Shown in pieces: positions 48,558 to 50,166 of a DNA stretch of 50,166 bases. Source of the DNA: Nocardia vaccinii NBRC 15922 (GTDB lineage Bacteria; Actinomycetota; Actinomycetes; Mycobacteriales; Mycobacteriaceae); the NCBI RefSeq assembly GCF_001613305.1, contig NZ_BDCC01000040.1:1-50166 (forward strand), read 5' to 3'. The position numbers were made by a program, and so were the translations under genes. Each line of letters opens with the position of its first letter. The stretch's first letter is position 1. The notes under the pieces are model-generated. The model saw nothing but the letters and a program-made list of their open reading frames with translations, searched no databases and was not told where the DNA came from.

Positions 48558-49034
48558 TCAGGCTGGTCGGACGACTTCGACGCCCCCCTGTGGCTCGCGC
48601 AGCCGAAACCGCCGCACCAGCCACAACGACGGCAGCGCGATCAGCCACACCACCACGATCACCGACAACGCGGGCACGATCGCGACCCGCGCATCGCGAC
48701 CCGCCACCCGCACGAGTTCCGGATCGGCCCGGCTGTACTCGACGTTGATGCGTTCACCGGCGGTCAACTTGGTCGGGTACAGCACACCCAGCCGCGGATT
48801 GCGGGTGACACCATCGGGGGTGACGAACGTCACCGCGGAACGCAACCGGCCCGCCGAGAGCACTTCCGCGCTGGCCACGCCCTTGTTCGAGTTGATCAGC
48901 ATGTCGTCGCGCCAGGCCGCCAGGACCAGCAGTACCGCCAGTGCGCTGATCGCCGTCGCGGCGATGAGCACACCGATTCGAATCCGTCGCAGACGCCGCG
49001 TACGCCGATGTGCGGGCTGACTGTTCTCCGACAC
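48558..49034 (-). CDS. DUF3592 membrane protein (Rv0556-like)
   Basis: A 158-aa protein with a basic N-terminus, one helix at about residues 20-42 and another at about 117-140. Between them lies a small beta-rich outer domain with VTFVTPDGVTRNPRLGVLYP and LTAGERINVEYSRADPELVR, the pattern of DUF3592. The start GTG at 49034 follows TAGCCT by 6 nt; the adjacent GTG at 49037 is 3 nt from it and less likely. It is divergent from the DUF2505 gene, with a 40-bp gap. The function is unknown. Confidence 0.88.
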   Translation of the reverse strand: MSENSQPAHRRTRRLRRIRIGVLIAATAISALAVLLVLAAWRDDMLINSNKGVASAEVLSAGRLRSAVTFVTPDGVTRNPRLGVLYPTKLTAGERINVEYSRADPELVRVAGRDARVAIVPALSVIVVVWLIALPSLWLVRRFRLREPQGGVEVVRPA

Positions 49035-49040
49035 CACTTC

Positions 49041-49046
49041 AGGCTA
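49041..49046 (-). promoter_or_regulatory. Leaderless -10 element of the DUF3592 gene
   Basis: The minus strand reads TAGCCT, 6 nt, then GTG at 49034. It lies only 14 bp from the divergent -10 at 49061. Confidence 0.5.
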
Positions 49047-49060
49047 TTGCATCGCTCCGA

Positions 49061-49066
49061 TAGCGT
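49061..49066 (+). promoter_or_regulatory. Leaderless -10 element of the DUF2505 gene
   Basis: TAGCGT, 8 nt, then ATG at 49075. It is back to back with the DUF3592 promoter. Confidence 0.5.
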
Positions 49067-49074
49067 GTGCGCCC

Positions 49075-49581
49075 ATGTCCCGAAAATTCAGCTTCACCGT
49101 GTCATACAGCGTCTCGGTCGCGGAGCTCCACCGGGCGATCACCAGCGACGAGTTGTGGCAGGCCCGTTTCGACGGCGCGACCACGGCCACCCTCGACTTG
49201 TCCCACGACGACGGTCCCGGCACCATACGCGTGTACATGGCCGAAACGGCACGGCCGGACAAGATTCCGGCGCTCGTGCGCAAGGTGCTCAAGAACGATC
49301 TCGTCATCGAGCGCACCGACAACTGGGGACCACTCGACGGCGACACAGCCCGGGGTGTGTTCTCGGCCACATCGCAGGGCATCACCAGCGAGATGTCGGG
49401 CACCTACGAATTGCGCCCCGCCGCAACGGGTTCGCAGATCGTGGTCGCGGGCAGCGTCGCGGTGAAGGTGTCTCTGGTCGGCGGCGCGATCGAGCCGCTG
49501 GCCGAACAATTGCAACGCCGCGTCATCGAGAGCGAACGCAAGTTCATCGAGAAGTGGTTCGCCGCCGAGGCCGACGGCTGA
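49075..49581 (+). CDS. DUF2505 protein (START/SRPBCC-like fold)
   Basis: A 168-aa soluble protein. FSFTVSYSVSVAELHRAITS followed by DELWQARFD, then a long run of beta strands (GVFSATSQGITSEMSGTYEL, GSQIVVAGSVAVKVSLVGGA) and a C-terminal helix (LAEQLQRRVIESERKFIEKW) is the DUF2505 layout, similar to hydrophobic-ligand-binding SRPBCC folds. The role is unknown. It ends just before a very strong terminator shared with the convergent VOC gene. Confidence 0.9.
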   Translation: MSRKFSFTVSYSVSVAELHRAITSDELWQARFDGATTATLDLSHDDGPGTIRVYMAETARPDKIPALVRKVLKNDLVIERTDNWGPLDGDTARGVFSATSQGITSEMSGTYELRPAATGSQIVVAGSVAVKVSLVGGAIEPLAEQLQRRVIESERKFIEKWFAAEADG

Positions 49582-49589
49582 GCTGAAAA

Positions 49590-49629
49590 CCTTGCATGCG
49601 AGCCGGTTTCGAGCGGCTCGCATGCAAGG
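49590..49629. terminator. Strong bidirectional terminator hairpin
   Basis: CCTTGCATGCGAGCC (49590-49604) pairs perfectly with GGCTCGCATGCAAGG (49615-49629), 15 bp, across a 10-nt loop. It lies between two convergent genes whose stops are 63 bp apart. Confidence 0.85.
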
Positions 49630-49643
49630 CGGCAGGCCGGGCG

Positions 49644-50093
49644 CTACTGTGCGCCGGGCCCGAAATCGCCGCCCTCGAACTCCTTCGGTTCGACCAGGAC
49701 CAGCCAGTTTCCGGAATTGTCGCGGATGATCGCCTCGACCCCGTACGGCCGGTCCGATGGCGGCTGCACGAATTCCACACCCTTGGCGGTCAATTCCGCA
49801 TACGCCTTGTGGCAGTCGTCGGTCCGCAGCCCGAGCCCGCCGTTCGTCCCGTTCGCCAGCGCCCGCCGAATCGCTCCGGCCATGTCCTCGTCCAGCGGCG
49901 GTCCCGGCACCATCAGGGTGATCTCCAGTTCCCGGTGATCGGGGTGCGCGATCGACACCCAGCGGAACCCGTTGTCCCCCATGGTTATATCGGTCATCTC
50001 TACGAAGCCCAGCTTCTCGATGTACCAGTTCTTCGCCGCCGTCTGATCGGTGACATGCACGGTGACCAGAGACACATTGGTGATGGTTGCCAT
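49644..50093 (-). CDS. VOC-family (glyoxalase/dioxygenase fold) protein
   Basis: A 149-aa protein with the paired beta-alpha-beta-beta-beta modules: VSLVTVHVTDQTAAKNWYIE, WVSIAHPDHRELEITLMVPG and, near the end, GVEAIIRDNSGNWLVLVEPK. Metal-binding His and Glu are positioned as in PhnB/glyoxalase-like relatives. The substrate is unknown. The ATG at 50093 follows TAGCCT by 6 nt on the minus strand. Confidence 0.9.
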   Translation of the reverse strand: MATITNVSLVTVHVTDQTAAKNWYIEKLGFVEMTDITMGDNGFRWVSIAHPDHRELEITLMVPGPPLDEDMAGAIRRALANGTNGGLGLRTDDCHKAYAELTAKGVEFVQPPSDRPYGVEAIIRDNSGNWLVLVEPKEFEGGDFGPGAQ

Positions 50094-50099
50094 GTCATC

Positions 50100-50105
50100 A
50101 GGCTA
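50100..50105 (-). promoter_or_regulatory. Leaderless -10 element of the VOC gene
   Basis: The minus strand reads TAGCCT, 6 nt, then ATG at 50093. Confidence 0.5.
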
Positions 50106-50139
50106 TGGGCCCGAGGCGGCCGAGCGCTTCTCCGAAATT

Positions 50140-50166
50140 GCTGTGTTTTTGGCCTCCGCTTCGCTG
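50140..50166 (+). repeat. Post-stop repeat module, truncated by the window edge
   Basis: GCTGTGTTTTT followed by GGCCTCCGCTTCGCTG repeats the order seen after hemD, menE and the ABC permease. Here no gene ending on the plus strand is visible upstream, so this copy is either an orphan or oriented differently. Confidence 0.65.

Noticed and set aside
1..50166. tRNA, rRNA or known riboswitches
   Set aside because: Reading both strands I found no cloverleaf with a GTTCRA loop, no rRNA sequence and no cobalamin, TPP or other conserved riboswitch core; a covariance-model scan would be decisive.

Overview
The window is high-GC actinobacterial DNA, most likely from Nocardia or a close mycolic-acid-containing relative. 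The evidence is the codon bias, the many GTG starts, and a gene order matching the Mycobacterium tuberculosis Rv0510-Rv0558 region: hemC, hemD and hemB; hemL, a phosphatase, thioredoxin-like protein, ccdA, resB and ccsB; then a DUF4229 protein, menA, menE, menB, menD, menG and mgtA. It is an ordinary chromosomal block devoted to respiratory cofactors (heme, c-type cytochromes, menaquinone), broken up by accessory genes. I see no rRNA, tRNA, CRISPR array, insertion sequence or prophage.

Layout. 0-3 kb: a tandem palindromic repeat, hemC and a methyltransferase-hemD fusion, then 125-bp tandem repeats. 3.2-4.2 kb: a small gene on the minus strand with a two-part DNA-damage promoter. 4.2-7.6 kb: hemB and small membrane or exported proteins. 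7.8-14.4 kb: hemL and the System II cytochrome c maturation operon. 14.5-24.1 kb: an accessory stretch inserted where mycobacteria pass almost directly from ccsB to DUF4229. It holds an acetyltransferase, a methyltransferase-cupin pair behind an IdeR-like iron box, an ECF41 sigma factor with an FAD oxidoreductase, MerR and LysR regulators, a DapA-family enzyme and others. 24.1-27.2 kb: a BldC-like regulator, DUF4229, an HTH/Clp-N-domain pair behind twin operators, a holin-like protein and menA. 27.4-33 kb: a large BTAD/NB-ARC regulator and a DrrAB-type ABC exporter. 33.2-39 kb: menE, a glyoxalase-fold gene, menB, a thioesterase, a DUF gene and menD. 39-42 kb: small proteins, a TIGR03086 protein, a TetR regulator and an aldo/keto reductase. 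42.3-46.4 kb: a very large nitrate reductase/sulfite-reductase-flavoprotein fusion. 46.5-50.1 kb: menG, mgtA, DUF3592, DUF2505 and a VOC protein.

How the genes fit together: hemL, hemB, hemC and hemD make uroporphyrinogen III. CcdA, the TlpA-like lipoprotein, ResB and CcsB attach heme to apocytochromes. MenD, MenE, MenB, MenA and MenG make menaquinone (menF, menH and menC are not in the window).

Regulation is unusually readable. At least thirteen genes have a TANNNT hexamer 6-8 nt before the start codon, which suggests leaderless mRNAs. The strongest individual signals are a RecA-NDp/PafBC promoter overlapping a LexA box (3.58-3.62 kb), an IdeR box (15.45 kb), twin TGTCAA-N6-TTGACA operators (25.03-25.07 kb), and a repeat module that starts right after the stop codons of three unrelated genes.
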